Notes: generated by a model from the letters alone, not told the origin. 64,000 nt of DNA from an uncultured Poribacteria bacterium (GCA_951828515.1 OX639992.1:930001-994000); one strand, 5' to 3'; positions 35,256 to 44,845 are shown, numbered from the stretch's first letter. A program made the numbers and translations.

Positions 35256-36302
35256 TTACAACTTCTCTCGGAGCATATCCATGAGTCCATCGGGCGGTTC
35301 AAATGGGAGCTCAATAATTTCGTTTGTTATCCCGCTATAGTACATCCCTAAAATGATATTGGATTCTGCGAGGGATTGTTTGAGATGCGTCGGATGCACG
35401 TTGTTCTCATCGTCTAACCAATCAAAAAGGGCTTCGGTGAAGTTACCCTGCGCGACGACATCTTGTTCTCCATAATTGAGCGGACCGCTCTCATAGCCAC
35501 GCGCTAACGTTGCGCGCTCCCAACTGTTGAACCGCCAGTGCACAAAGCCTTTCGTCCCAGCAACAAAAACACGTTTGTGACCATAGATACCCGGATCATC
35601 GGATACCTTTTGCGCCATCTCTGTTCCAAATGCGAGAGAGACGTGAATACCGTTCTCATACAAAACATGTCCCACAGTATGCTGCGGAGAGGGATGCCCC
35701 CCAGGCGCAAAATTTAAATCCTCGCTTCCAGATATCTGTCCAAGAATCCGGACTGGACGCGAGTTGCCAATGTAGGAGGATACCAACTGTAGTACATGTC
35801 CGCCCTGTTCGGCGGATCTACTACGCGCACTCGCATCAATAAACCTAACTTCACCGATACGTCCTTCTGCGACATCTTTTTTTAACTCCAGATTTTTCGG
35901 ATGGAAGTCGAGTTGCGTATTGACGACAAATTTCGTTTTCGTCTCTTCTGCTAACTCCGCAATCTGCTTCCAATCCTTGCCTTCAACAGCAATTGGTTTC
36001 TCAACAATCGCCGCGGGAACACCGTGATCGGATGCTTGTTTCATCAACGGATAACGGATACATTCATTGCTACTCGGAATCACGGGGCTTGTGACGATGT
36101 GAAGGACATCGGGCTTCTCTTTTTCGAGCATCTCGTCCAAGTCAGTGTAACGGGAAGTTATTCCGAAGTCATCCCCAAATGTATTGAGTCGTTCTTCGCT
36201 CATATCGCAGACTGCGGCGAGTTTCCCGCCTTTCACGAAGCGATACGCATCTGCATGCCCACGGGCGCGCCCCCCGCATCCTAACATCGCTGTTTTATAC
36301 AT
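35256..36302 (-). CDS. Gfo/Idh/MocA oxidoreductase, tandem copy 1 (first)
   Basis: Start at 36302 follows GGGAGAT; an ATG five codons earlier overlaps that site. The 348-residue protein is the most divergent of the four (EKPIAVEGKDWKQ, DLNFAPGGHPSPQH insertion, GTEMAQKVSDDPGIYGHK). It lies next to the divergent promoter region and so leads the operon. Confidence 0.88.
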   Translation of the reverse strand: MYKTAMLGCGGRARGHADAYRFVKGGKLAAVCDMSEERLNTFGDDFGITSRYTDLDEMLEKEKPDVLHIVTSPVIPSSNECIRYPLMKQASDHGVPAAIVEKPIAVEGKDWKQIAELAEETKTKFVVNTQLDFHPKNLELKKDVAEGRIGEVRFIDASARSRSAEQGGHVLQLVSSYIGNSRPVRILGQISGSEDLNFAPGGHPSPQHTVGHVLYENGIHVSLAFGTEMAQKVSDDPGIYGHKRVFVAGTKGFVHWRFNSWERATLARGYESGPLNYGEQDVVAQGNFTEALFDWLDDENNVHPTHLKQSLAESNIILGMYYSGITNEIIELPFEPPDGLMDMLREKL

Positions 36303-36346
36303 GGGAATATCTCCCAATATTGGTATCTCTCATCAGGTTTGCCATT

Positions 36347-36375
36347 AGATTATCAGAGGGATATGTTTTTGTCAA
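36347..36375 (-). promoter_or_regulatory. Putative promoter of the Gfo/Idh/MocA array
   Basis: Minus-strand TTGACA (plus 36370-36375) is followed by TAATCT at 17 bases (36347-36352) or GATAAT at 15 bases (36349-36354). It is divergent from the promoter at 36416-36444. Confidence 0.5.
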
Positions 36376-36415
36376 ATGTTATTAAATTCCTTAACTTTTA
36401 TTACTAAAAAACGAT

Positions 36416-36444
36416 TTGACCTTCATCTCGAAATGTGTTAACAT
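36416..36444 (+). promoter_or_regulatory. Putative promoter of the nuclease-STAND/HEPN pair
   Basis: TTGACC (36416-36421) and TAACAT (36439-36444) are 17 bases apart, about 95 bases before the start codon. Confidence 0.45.
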
Positions 36445-36538
36445 ATTGCTATCAAGCATTGTTGGTGGACTAAATGATTTTGAGAAAATATACTTATTCC
36501 ACTGTTCAACCTTCTGCCAGCACCAAGGGGAAATCCCA

Positions 36539-39500
36539 ATGAAAAAAGTATTATCAGACTACATAAAAACAAAGGCAGACTTCGATCGATTCTGCAATCT
36601 GTTCCTGAAAAAGGAAGTGTCCTCCTTCGTAAAAGTCTACGACGCGCCGGGACGCGATGGTGGCATTGACGCGGATTATACTGGGCATTATAAGGAAAAA
36701 GACGGTACCTGGATCTTCCAGTATAAATTCTTTGACCCAACAATGGATAAGGGGCGTGCCCGTAGCCAACTCATTTCCCAAATGAAAGGTGGCAAATATA
36801 AAAAAGGCGAACTCGACAAAGCCGATGCGTTGCAGTGTGATCACTATGTTCTCATGACCAATACTTTGCTTACTGCTGGTAACAAGCGTAAAATTGAGGA
36901 CATTAAAAATGAGAAAGAATACGCCTTTTCGCTAACTTGTTGGGATGCCGAAGACCTCATCGCGATGACTGATGAGTTTCCTTACCTCTTAAATTCATTC
37001 CGAGATCCCCATCTACCTGTATTCCTTTCTTGGCAGGACATGTTCCGAAGTCAAATTGCGGGTAAACATCAATTGTTAAGATACGACTATGAAACTTTCG
37101 GACGTGAGGATGAAATTAGTCAATTTCAAACTTTTGTTCAAGATCCAGAGAAAAGACTATTCATGGTATACGGTAGCGGCGGCATTGGAAAAACCAAGCT
37201 CGCTATTGAATTTGCAAAGACAGTTGAACGTGACCACACAGATTATGAGCCTCTCTTTGTTCAGATAGCTGAAGACAGTTTTGAAAGTGCCTTAGCAGAC
37301 ATCCCACCCAACAGGAAGTACCTCTTTTTTGTCGATGATGCACATGACTTTATTGACCACCTTGGTGGCATCAGTATAATTCTGAACAGTTCTGGCTACA
37401 GCGAGTCCAAAGCAGTCCTCATAACGCGGAAGCCGTTTAAAGCATCTTTGGAGGGTTGCTTCCTAACTGCTTTACCAGATGAGGCAATGGATGAACTTGA
37501 AATCCAGAAACTATCTCTGGAGGAAACGAAGGAATTCATCCGCACGTACACGCGTATACCCGACGGTTCGCTTTTGACAGGATTAGCACAGATTGGACGA
37601 GATACACCGCTGATTGCTGCTATGGTGATAGATTCTCTCAATAAAGGACTTGATTTAAGGGATTTAACAACAAAGGATAAATTGGTTGAACTTACGTTTG
37701 AATCCTATCTAAATGATATCTTCAGCAAACATCTGCCAAGATCCGACAAGCAGCACCGAAGATTGCTGGACTTGCTTAGCGGAATTGCGTCCATTGACAC
37801 AGAAGACAACCGAATACGCGATAAATTGGCTGAAATCTTAAAGGTAGAGCCTTATGAGATAGAGCAATACCGCAATGATCTGAAAGCATACGGTTTGCTT
37901 CTTCAGTTTGGGCGAAAACAGCGTGTCTTTCCCGATGTGCTCAGTGATTATATCTTACAGAAAGCGTGTTTTCTCTCCGATAGGAGACCGTCTTCTTTCC
38001 ACAAAAGTCTGTTGGATGATTTTTTGCCTCTTCTTCCCATCAAAGTAGTGATCAATCTTGCTCGCGTGGAAAATATAACTGGTGAAAAAAGTCTCCTTGA
38101 TGAGCATGTCGCTTCTCTTAAAATTCAAGCACAGGCAGGTGATAATGCTGTTCGAGAGGATATCCTTGACCAGATGGAAGGTATTAGTTACTTTCGTCCG
38201 GATGATGCGACTCAAATTTTCAATATTATCTTGGATAGTCCTAAGGAAGACTATGTAAAGCATTATACCGGGTGGACCTCCACACGGACCCATCAAGACG
38301 TGGTAAGGAAAATTGCCAAAGAAGCGCAGAAAACAGTCAATACACTGTCTGGGTTTATGAAAACGCTGGAGGTAGTTCAAAAGCTCCTTCTGATGGATGA
38401 TTTGGAGGTTCCCAATTATGACTCACCCCAAGAGTTGTTAAAAAGGATGGCGGGTTTCCAAACGAGCAAACCCAGTGTATTCCAAACGAAAGCACTTGGA
38501 GTGTTTGAGGGGTGGGAAACAGAAAATAACCCGAAACTAAGTTTGGCTCTACTCAATGCTCTTGATTCACTTCTCGTGTTGGACTTCAGTGAAACTTTCA
38601 GTGAAGGTGGTTCTTTAAATTTTCGCTGGCACCATTTAGAATACACATCTGAATTAACCGACCTTAGATCAAAGGCGATTGACCTAATTGAGCATTGCCT
38701 AAGAACCTCTCAATACAGTGTCGTCAGAGTGGAAGCGATAGGCTCTATCAATAAAGCGATAAATCCTTTAGAAATCACATCTCGGCGAAAAATGTCAAAA
38801 CACGACCAGGATCTATTACAAGAAGAACAAGCGCGACTCTTCAACATATTAGCCGATCAAATTTCAAAAGAAACCAATTTTACTGTTCTCAATGCGGTAG
38901 ATCAGGGTCTGAACGGATATGCAGAAAACAGATATGTGGACAGGTTTCCAAGAGAACGGGCGACGGAATTACGCACGCAATTCCGCGAACATGAAAATTA
39001 CGGAAGGTACTACTTCTATCGCCAATTTACTGGAAAATTTCGTGATTGGGATCTGAGTGAAAACCCTGAACAAACTCAGGCGTTTTTGAAAAAATATATT
39101 AAGAAATACAGACCTCCAGAACTCTCAAAATTAATGCAAGAATGTATAAGGGTTGCGGAAGAAGGGAAGGAGCATCGCGGGACTAGAGACAGCATCTGGG
39201 CAGAAAAAGGGTGGACTCCCGGAACTGCGACATCGCTTCTTCACTCTATCGGCGAACTTGATCCCTCCTACGCTTCTGATTTATTGGACCACGTTGTTGC
39301 TTGGCAGACAGAGGAATCGCATTGTGCCTCTGGATTGCTCAGTGGTATTCGCTACGTCGACAAAAATAAAGCGAGTGAGGTAACTCACCGTCTCTTGGAT
39401 CGGAACACTACCTTTGGGAAACACATCGTTGCAAAGAGCTATTTATCGAGAAGTAAGACAGACGGATGCATTGCAAAAGAAGATCTGTCCATTTTAGAGC

Positions 39501-40462
39501 AATTGTCTAAAACCCGAGACGCGCAATTGCGGGTGTATATAGCCGAAAGTCTGCCGAATTTCTATGCTGTGGATGCGAACACTGTCCTTGAGATTTTGGT
39601 AAAACTATCAAGTAATGAATCACCTATTGTTACGAGGCAGGTCCTCCACACGCTCACCCGCCAAGAACTTAAATTCTCACCACAAAACCATTTGGAAAGA
39701 TACAAGCAGGTAATGCTTAATTGTGTGCATTTAGAACGCATTGATTATGACGCTGAACAAGCCCTTCACGCTATCTTCAGGCACGATCCAATATGGGTAA
39801 TTGCGTTTTTTGAGAAGCGACTTGCTTATAAAGAGGCGGCATCTAATCGTTCTGAAAAGTTCGAGTATAATACTGAATCGTTTAAGTATGATGCTGTTCC
39901 GCATCGCCCGCATTATCTGTTTGAGGATATAGATTGGAACGATCAAAACGCATTCGCAGCTTTGAGGCGTGTGAGAGATTGGGTGCTTACGTCTTCAAAC
40001 CTCCTGAGATTTGAGGCGCCCAACTTGCTTACATCTATGGTGGCTGGGAACGATCCACGCAGTGACGAAATTAAAATCAATGACGCAATGCAGAAACTCT
40101 TTGAGGAGTGGATAGATTCAGAAGATTTGGAATTAATGCGGGAGGCTGCTTATCTGATCAGGGGATTCGACGCAAACACCGCTTTTTATTCCGTTGTGGA
40201 GTCGCTTGTCATAAAAAGCGAGGGCGATAAGCAAGTAGAAGGTGAAATAACCGCTGCGCTTTCTTCGGGGGTTTACTCAAGAAGCATTGGTGATCCTGCA
40301 CCACATCTCGAGAAGCGTATTAAAGACCTCAAAGCACTCCGAGACGGAACACAGTCACCGATTGTTGTGAAATTTGCCGCAGATATTATAGAAATGACAG
40401 AGCAAGATATTGAACGGCAATTACAAGAAGATGAAGAGTTTCTTGAAGGAGAAGAATGGTAA
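36539..40462 (+). CDS. Mrr-like nuclease / STAND NTPase / helical-repeat protein, candidate antiphage effector
   Basis: The ATG at 36539 has AAGGGG 8 bases upstream; the frame extends further up but only across the promoter. The 1307-residue protein has three parts. Residues 1-160 form a PD-(D/E)xK domain of the Mrr type (GRDGGIDADY with D40/D44, then WIFQYKF with Q61-x-K63). Residues 190-420 form a P-loop ATPase: Walker A YGSGGIGKTK (212-219), Walker B KYLFFVDDAHDF (D266, D267), and VLITRKPF, like nSTAND modules. About 430-1307 is all helical, HEAT/TPR-like, with no named family recognised. Nuclease-STAND-sensor order is that of Avs antiviral proteins. The stop overlaps the next start by 7 bases. 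Confidence 0.82.
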   Translation: MKKVLSDYIKTKADFDRFCNLFLKKEVSSFVKVYDAPGRDGGIDADYTGHYKEKDGTWIFQYKFFDPTMDKGRARSQLISQMKGGKYKKGELDKADALQCDHYVLMTNTLLTAGNKRKIEDIKNEKEYAFSLTCWDAEDLIAMTDEFPYLLNSFRDPHLPVFLSWQDMFRSQIAGKHQLLRYDYETFGREDEISQFQTFVQDPEKRLFMVYGSGGIGKTKLAIEFAKTVERDHTDYEPLFVQIAEDSFESALADIPPNRKYLFFVDDAHDFIDHLGGISIILNSSGYSESKAVLITRKPFKASLEGCFLTALPDEAMDELEIQKLSLEETKEFIRTYTRIPDGSLLTGLAQIGRDTPLIAAMVIDSLNKGLDLRDLTTKDKLVELTFESYLNDIFSKHLPRSDKQHRRLLDLLSGIASIDTEDNRIRDKLAEILKVEPYEIEQYRNDLKAYGLLLQFGRKQRVFPDVLSDYILQKACFLSDRRPSSFHKSLLDDFLPLLPIKVVINLARVENITGEKSLLDEHVASLKIQAQAGDNAVREDILDQMEGISYFRPDDATQIFNIILDSPKEDYVKHYTGWTSTRTHQDVVRKIAKEAQKTVNTLSGFMKTLEVVQKLLLMDDLEVPNYDSPQELLKRMAGFQTSKPSVFQTKALGVFEGWETENNPKLSLALLNALDSLLVLDFSETFSEGGSLNFRWHHLEYTSELTDLRSKAIDLIEHCLRTSQYSVVRVEAIGSINKAINPLEITSRRKMSKHDQDLLQEEQARLFNILADQISKETNFTVLNAVDQGLNGYAENRYVDRFPRERATELRTQFREHENYGRYYFYRQFTGKFRDWDLSENPEQTQAFLKKYIKKYRPPELSKLMQECIRVAEEGKEHRGTRDSIWAEKGWTPGTATSLLHSIGELDPSYASDLLDHVVAWQTEESHCASGLLSGIRYVDKNKASEVTHRLLDRNTTFGKHIVAKSYLSRSKTDGCIAKEDLSILEQLSKTRDAQLRVYIAESLPNFYAVDANTVLEILVKLSSNESPIVTRQVLHTLTRQELKFSPQNHLERYKQVMLNCVHLERIDYDAEQALHAIFRHDPIWVIAFFEKRLAYKEAASNRSEKFEYNTESFKYDAVPHRPHYLFEDIDWNDQNAFAALRRVRDWVLTSSNLLRFEAPNLLTSMVAGNDPRSDEIKINDAMQKLFEEWIDSEDLELMREAAYLIRGFDANTAFYSVVESLVIKSEGDKQVEGEITAALSSGVYSRSIGDPAPHLEKRIKDLKALRDGTQSPIVVKFAADIIEMTEQDIERQLQEDEEFLEGEEW

Positions 40463-41283
40463 ATCTAACGAATGAAGCCGGTCTCCTTCAGAAAATTAAG
40501 GAACTTGCTGCAAACGGGAAAATTCACAGTTCTGTAGGGTTAACAGAACAAGCTGCTGAAACTAAAATTCAGAAGTTGCTTCCAACAACCCATCAACGAA
40601 TCAATGCTGTAAGGTTTTACCTCGATCTGATGGAAAACATGAACTATGCTCCCTATCTAGGAGGTCAGCCCTCTTTGTTTGAAGATCAAAGACTGCTGAT
40701 TGACTTCTCGGATAGCGACTTTCAAGTTCAAATCAATCTATTAAACTCCGGTCCTTTCCCGTTAGTTGTTTTCATTGTTCTGAACGGTTTCTTTTCAAAC
40801 CTGGTGAGTTTGGAGGACTGTATAGCGAAAATCATCAACATTGTTTACAACTTAACCCCGTACAATAAACGCTATTCTGGCTTTCATATACGTCAAAGGC
40901 TTAAAGGTAAAATATTGAGGGGAGACTTAACCCGCCATTTACGTGTTTTCCACGCGGTATACCGAAAAGATAAAAGTGACGTTGAGGACAAAAAGGGGTC
41001 CACTTTCAATATTGCGAAGGAAATCAGGAACCAATTAACACATGATGATATAACAGATATAGTTGACTTTCCATCTGCAATTAACCTATCAGGTTCGGCA
41101 GTGAGCTCGGATCTCAAATTGCGTTTCCGCCATTCATTTTTTCCTGATGGTACCGCTTCCGCTGACATCGAAATAATTGCCTTCTGCAACAGCGTATTTA
41201 AAGAAACAATAGGTTTCGTAGATGAGTGCTATAGACTAATTCACGGCAAACTCCAGCATAGTGGTGTTCTCCCGGTTTTATGA
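40456..41283 (+). CDS. HEPN-motif protein paired with the nuclease-STAND gene
   Basis: The 275-residue protein starts inside the end of the preceding gene; its ribosome binding site (AAGGAGAAGA) lies in that gene. No full-length family was recognised. Residues 191-196 read RNQLTH, the RNxxxH active-site pattern of HEPN ribonucleases, inside a helix after FNIAKEI. A preceding helix (LVSLEDCIAKIINIVYN) and a final helix (FCNSVFKETIGFVDECYRLI) fit the HEPN four-helix bundle, close to Cthe_2314-type HEPNs. The N-terminal 100 residues are unassigned. Coupling to a STAND protein suggests a toxin or an accessory effector. Confidence 0.72.
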   Translation: MVNLTNEAGLLQKIKELAANGKIHSSVGLTEQAAETKIQKLLPTTHQRINAVRFYLDLMENMNYAPYLGGQPSLFEDQRLLIDFSDSDFQVQINLLNSGPFPLVVFIVLNGFFSNLVSLEDCIAKIINIVYNLTPYNKRYSGFHIRQRLKGKILRGDLTRHLRVFHAVYRKDKSDVEDKKGSTFNIAKEIRNQLTHDDITDIVDFPSAINLSGSAVSSDLKLRFRHSFFPDGTASADIEIIAFCNSVFKETIGFVDECYRLIHGKLQHSGVLPVL

Positions 41284-41306
41284 TCCCCCAATTTCCGTAA
41301 TCGCTG

Positions 41307-42347
41307 TTACGAGGAGATATAAACTTTTTCACCACTTTTCGCACTGTCGTAAAACGCATCCAAGATTTGCATAAAGGTGTACGCATCCGGTGCTGAGACA
41401 TCTGGTGCGACTTCCCCTACTATTGCCATGGCGAAGTGATTGAGTTCATAGTAAAAGACGTGGACCTCTTCAGGAAGTTCACCGTGGTCGATTTCGAGGG
41501 GTTCATCAACGGTTTCTCGGACGAATTCGCCATCTTTAAATCGCGCGATGCCGCCGTTCGTGATTGCGCCAGTAGTGCCGTAAAGTTCAACTGCGCTCGC
41601 GGAGTCGGAGTGGCTCATCCGAGAACAATCGATCTGGATAGTTTTTCCGCCCTCACATCCGAGAATACCGGTGAAATAGTCCTCTGCCGCTCCCTCCGGT
41701 CCGTCGTATTGAGGATAAAGCACGTGTTTAGCAGCGAATGCCCACATCGGTTTCGGGCATCCCATCCACCACCAAGTGAGGTTGAGTTCGTGCGAGTAGT
41801 GTTGCCCTAACGAACCACCCTTCTGCCCGTAAACGTGTAGCCATCGACTGTTGACATCGAAGTCCGGGATGGAGTTGTATTTCCCGAAGATGCGAGCGTG
41901 ATACAGGTCCCCGATTGCTCCGTTCAGGACAGCGCGCCGAATCTTTCGGTTGTTCGGGAAGTGACGCATGAAGTAGCAGAATTGTAGTGTTTTCCCTGCT
42001 TGTTGTGCGGCTGCCTCCATCTCTAAAATTTCGGGTGCCCGGATTGCGTGCGGTTTTTGCACTAAGACGTGCTTACCAGCACTGAGCGTATCCAGAACTT
42101 GTTGGAGTCTGCCATCTGGGGAAGTCGCGAGATAGACGGCTTCAACGTCGGGGTTGTCAAGGAGTTCGCGATAATTGGCATAGCGGTGTGATACCGCATT
42201 GTCATCACCTGCTTGTTCGCGACGGGTTGGATCACGTTCTGCTATAGCGATAACGTTTAGCCGAGAGGTTGCATTGGCAGCTTCGATGGCTCGGCAGCCT
42301 GCCCATCCGCACCCAACGACTCCGGTTGGAATGAATTGGTCCGTCAT
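41307..42347 (-). CDS. Gfo/Idh/MocA family oxidoreductase (QKPHA variant)
   Basis: Start at 42347 follows AGGA. The 346-residue protein has a Rossmann motif VVGCGWAGCRAIEAA. Its active-site motif is LVQKPHAI in place of the usual EKP, keeping the Lys. It is unrelated in detail to the four tandem copies. Last gene of a three-gene operon after a HAD phosphatase and an ABC substrate-binding lipoprotein. Convergent with the HEPN gene (23 bases between stops). Confidence 0.85.
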   Translation of the reverse strand: MTDQFIPTGVVGCGWAGCRAIEAANATSRLNVIAIAERDPTRREQAGDDNAVSHRYANYRELLDNPDVEAVYLATSPDGRLQQVLDTLSAGKHVLVQKPHAIRAPEILEMEAAAQQAGKTLQFCYFMRHFPNNRKIRRAVLNGAIGDLYHARIFGKYNSIPDFDVNSRWLHVYGQKGGSLGQHYSHELNLTWWWMGCPKPMWAFAAKHVLYPQYDGPEGAAEDYFTGILGCEGGKTIQIDCSRMSHSDSASAVELYGTTGAITNGGIARFKDGEFVRETVDEPLEIDHGELPEEVHVFYYELNHFAMAIVGEVAPDVSAPDAYTFMQILDAFYDSAKSGEKVYISS

Positions 42348-42393
42348 ACGTCCTACCTCCAATACACTTTTGGAAAAGCGAAGGAACATCACA

Positions 42394-43173
42394 CTAAAAG
42401 AGTTGTGCTAACTCTGAAATGCTATCAAGCACCCATGTCGGTTTCGCAACGAGGTTTTCCAATTGATCAGGTTTAAACTTTCCAGTCTTCACAAGGATAC
42501 TCCGCATCTTCATTCTTTCCGCCCCAACGATGTCGGTGGTTAGGTCATCGCCCACCACAATTACATCCTTTGCGGTGAGTTGAAGATTACCAAGCACGGT
42601 TTTGAAGAACGTCTCACTCGGCTTGCCCATGATTGTCGCCGTTTTGCCCGCAGCCGCCTCCAGAAGCGTCACGAACGCACCGCAATCCAAGCGTATCCCT
42701 TCAGAAGAGAACCAGTAGAGCCCCTTCTGTAACGCTATGAGTTCCGCGCCATCCATCAACAAACGAAAAGCGTGATTTAAAGCCCGAAAGTCAAAGCCTT
42801 CACCATAGTCCCCAACAACGACAAAATCCGGGGCATCGTCGTCTATAGGTATCTCCTTGAAAAATGCTTTGACGGCATCATCGACCATAAAGTGGCACTT
42901 TGCTTCAGGCTGTGAGCGTAGGTGGAGGAGACACGCGTATGTCGCATTGAAAATCTCATCTTCGTAGATGTTAAACCCCAATTCTTGCATCTGCGCGTGT
43001 AACATTTTTGGAGTTTTAGCAGTCGTGTTCGTCAGAAATCGGAGTTGATACTTCTCCTGACGCAAGTAGTTAACAGTTTCGATGGCTCCGGGACAGGGTT
43101 TACCCTTAAAATAGAGCGTCCCATCTAAATCAATCAAAAAAGCCTTCGGAGGCGTTGCTTTCGGTTGCTGCAT
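42394..43173 (-). CDS. HAD-superfamily IIA phosphatase (LHPP/HDHD2-like)
   Basis: The 259-residue protein has the HAD motifs DLDGTLYFKG (nucleophile Asp), FLTNTTAKTP, the conserved Lys in MGKPSETFF and VVGDDLTTDIVGA. The cap insertion after motif II and the length fit subfamily IIA enzymes such as phospholysine phosphohistidine inorganic pyrophosphatase. No clear ribosome binding site; the start is 15 bases after the upstream gene's stop. Confidence 0.85.
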   Translation of the reverse strand: MQQPKATPPKAFLIDLDGTLYFKGKPCPGAIETVNYLRQEKYQLRFLTNTTAKTPKMLHAQMQELGFNIYEDEIFNATYACLLHLRSQPEAKCHFMVDDAVKAFFKEIPIDDDAPDFVVVGDYGEGFDFRALNHAFRLLMDGAELIALQKGLYWFSSEGIRLDCGAFVTLLEAAAGKTATIMGKPSETFFKTVLGNLQLTAKDVIVVGDDLTTDIVGAERMKMRSILVKTGKFKPDQLENLVAKPTWVLDSISELAQLF

Positions 43174-43188
43174 TGTATCCGTTGTGCG

Positions 43189-44382
43189 TTAGGGTTCTAT
43201 GACTTTGTAATGTTCTACCTGTCCACCACTGATTGTTTGGATCGTGAGGCTTTTGACGGGGTGACGGTTTTCATCGTAATGCGAAATGGTTGTAGCACCT
43301 TTGTAATCGCTGACTGCCGCGAATGCATCACGAACCGCAACACGGTCAAGTGAACCCGCTTTTTCTATTGCGCGTGCCAAAAGTCGCATCGCATCGTAGC
43401 CCGATGCTGAGATGCCATCCGGTGGACTTCCGAACAGTGCCGTGTAACTGCCTACAAATTCTTGAACATCTGCGTCTTGTGTCGCTACAGAGAAATTCGT
43501 CGGATAATAACTGCCGTCCAATATAGTGTTATCCTCTAAGATGCTAAGGAAGCGTTCCCGATCGTCCCAAGCACTGCCACCGAGAAACGTCGCTGTAATG
43601 CCAATCTCTCGTGCTTCCTTTATCAATAGTGGAACTTCTGGCTGAAAACCCGGACAGAAGATAACGTCAGGCGAGATCTCTTGAATCTCTGTGAGTAGTT
43701 CATTGTATGTGGTAGCACCAACGGAATAGGCACCGCTGTGGACGATTTCTCCGCCGATTTCCTGGAAAGCCGCCTCAAACGCCTGTACGAGATCGGTAGA
43801 ATAAACATCGCCTTCCTCATAAATTGTCGCTGCTGTTGTGGCACCGAGTTCGTCAGGATTCATCGCAAAACTCGCCATCACTTTCCCTTGGAATGGGTTA
43901 GGGACGGTGATTAAAAAGATGTGATCTCCTGCGGCTGGCACATTCGCACCACTGGAGCCGGGAAGCATAAGCCGCTGTGCCTGCTGTGCGATTGGACCGA
44001 CTTCAACGGAATTCGTGGAGTAAATGGGACCGAGGAGTGCGAAGACATCCTCCATCTCAATCAGTTCCTTCGCCGCATGAACACTTGCTTCCGGTGCGGG
44101 CGGTTCGGTTGCAACAGGTTGGTTGTTTCGACTGATAAACTCTACCGGCATACCGAGCACGCCGCCTTTTTCATTAATCTGAACGCGGGCAGTTTCAGCA
44201 CCTTGACTGAAAGTAGTGAAAGTGTTTGACGGTTGAATTACGCCAATTTTTAGGGTCGTTTCGGTTGAAGTAGGGGTCGCGTCGGGTTGAACGACTTGGC
44301 TGATACGCTCGCAACCTAATAGATAAATACTTAGAAGAACAGATAGAATAACCGAGGTTAAAGCAGAAATTCTCGCATGCAT
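43189..44382 (-). CDS. ABC-type branched-chain amino acid/amide substrate-binding lipoprotein
   Basis: The start at 44382 follows AAAGGAG and gives a lipoprotein signal (IYLLGC, Cys24). The 397-residue product is a periplasmic type I binding protein of the LivJ/urea/amide family (LKIGVIQPSNTFTTFSQGAE, QINEKGGVLGMPVEFI, LLGPIYSTNSVEVGPI). It delivers a small ligand to an ABC transporter, but no permease or ATPase gene is adjacent. The mature N-terminus CERISQVVQP resembles that of other lipoproteins here. Linked to the HAD and oxidoreductase genes downstream. Confidence 0.85.
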   Translation of the reverse strand: MHARISALTSVILSVLLSIYLLGCERISQVVQPDATPTSTETTLKIGVIQPSNTFTTFSQGAETARVQINEKGGVLGMPVEFISRNNQPVATEPPAPEASVHAAKELIEMEDVFALLGPIYSTNSVEVGPIAQQAQRLMLPGSSGANVPAAGDHIFLITVPNPFQGKVMASFAMNPDELGATTAATIYEEGDVYSTDLVQAFEAAFQEIGGEIVHSGAYSVGATTYNELLTEIQEISPDVIFCPGFQPEVPLLIKEAREIGITATFLGGSAWDDRERFLSILEDNTILDGSYYPTNFSVATQDADVQEFVGSYTALFGSPPDGISASGYDAMRLLARAIEKAGSLDRVAVRDAFAAVSDYKGATTISHYDENRHPVKSLTIQTISGGQVEHYKVIEP

Positions 44383-44505
44383 ACTGGGGTTTTCTCCTTT
44401 TGACAAAAAATAGAAAATATTTGAAAAATATTTGGGTTTATGGTAATCTCTTACGCAACAAAAACAATAACAGACACTATGGATTTTGTCAAGTTTAGAA
44501 ACATA

Positions 44506-44845
44506 TCCTTTTGAGAGCGTAAGCAAAAGCGCGTAGCCTGCAACAACGGCGCAGGGTTTTTGCTTGGGTGTTTCTTCAACGCTAACGCGAAACCCGTCAA
44601 AGTCCAAACGCACGCTGTTCCTCCGCAAGGAAAAATTAAAAAACCTGCAACAACGGCGCAGGCGGCTCTAACGCGAAACCCGTCAAAGTCCAAACGCACG
44701 CTGTTCCTCCGCAAGGAAAAATTAAAAATTTCTTTTGAGAATGTAAACATGAGCGCGTAGCCTGCAACAACGGCGCAGGCGACTCTAACGCGAAACCCGT
44801 CAAAGTCCAAGTTGCCGTTACTGCTCCGCAAGGAAAAATTAAAAA
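44506..44845 (+). repeat. Three-unit intergenic repeat array ending at a start codon
   Basis: The units begin with CCTGCAACAACGGCGCAGG (44537, 44644, 44761), continue through AACGCGAAACCCGTCAAAGT and end TCCGCAAGGAAAAATTAAAA. Units 2 and 3 are 85 bases; unit 1 has an extra 20 or so. A related leader (TTTTGAGA..GTAA..GAGCGCGTAG) precedes units 1 and 3. The last unit's AAGGA is the only Shine-Dalgarno candidate for the ATG at 44846. The rest of the gap 44383-44505 shows no other feature. Confidence 0.85.

Noticed and set aside
36416-36538. Upstream extension of the nuclease-STAND gene by 41 codons
   Set aside because: It uses a TTG start, covers the promoter and lacks a ribosome binding site, whereas the ATG at 36539 has AAGGGG.
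44537-44845. CRISPR-like or coding repeat array (including a minus-strand frame across it)
   Set aside because: Only three units, with no unique spacers; the open frame on the minus strand is a by-product of the repeats and has no start or ribosome binding site.
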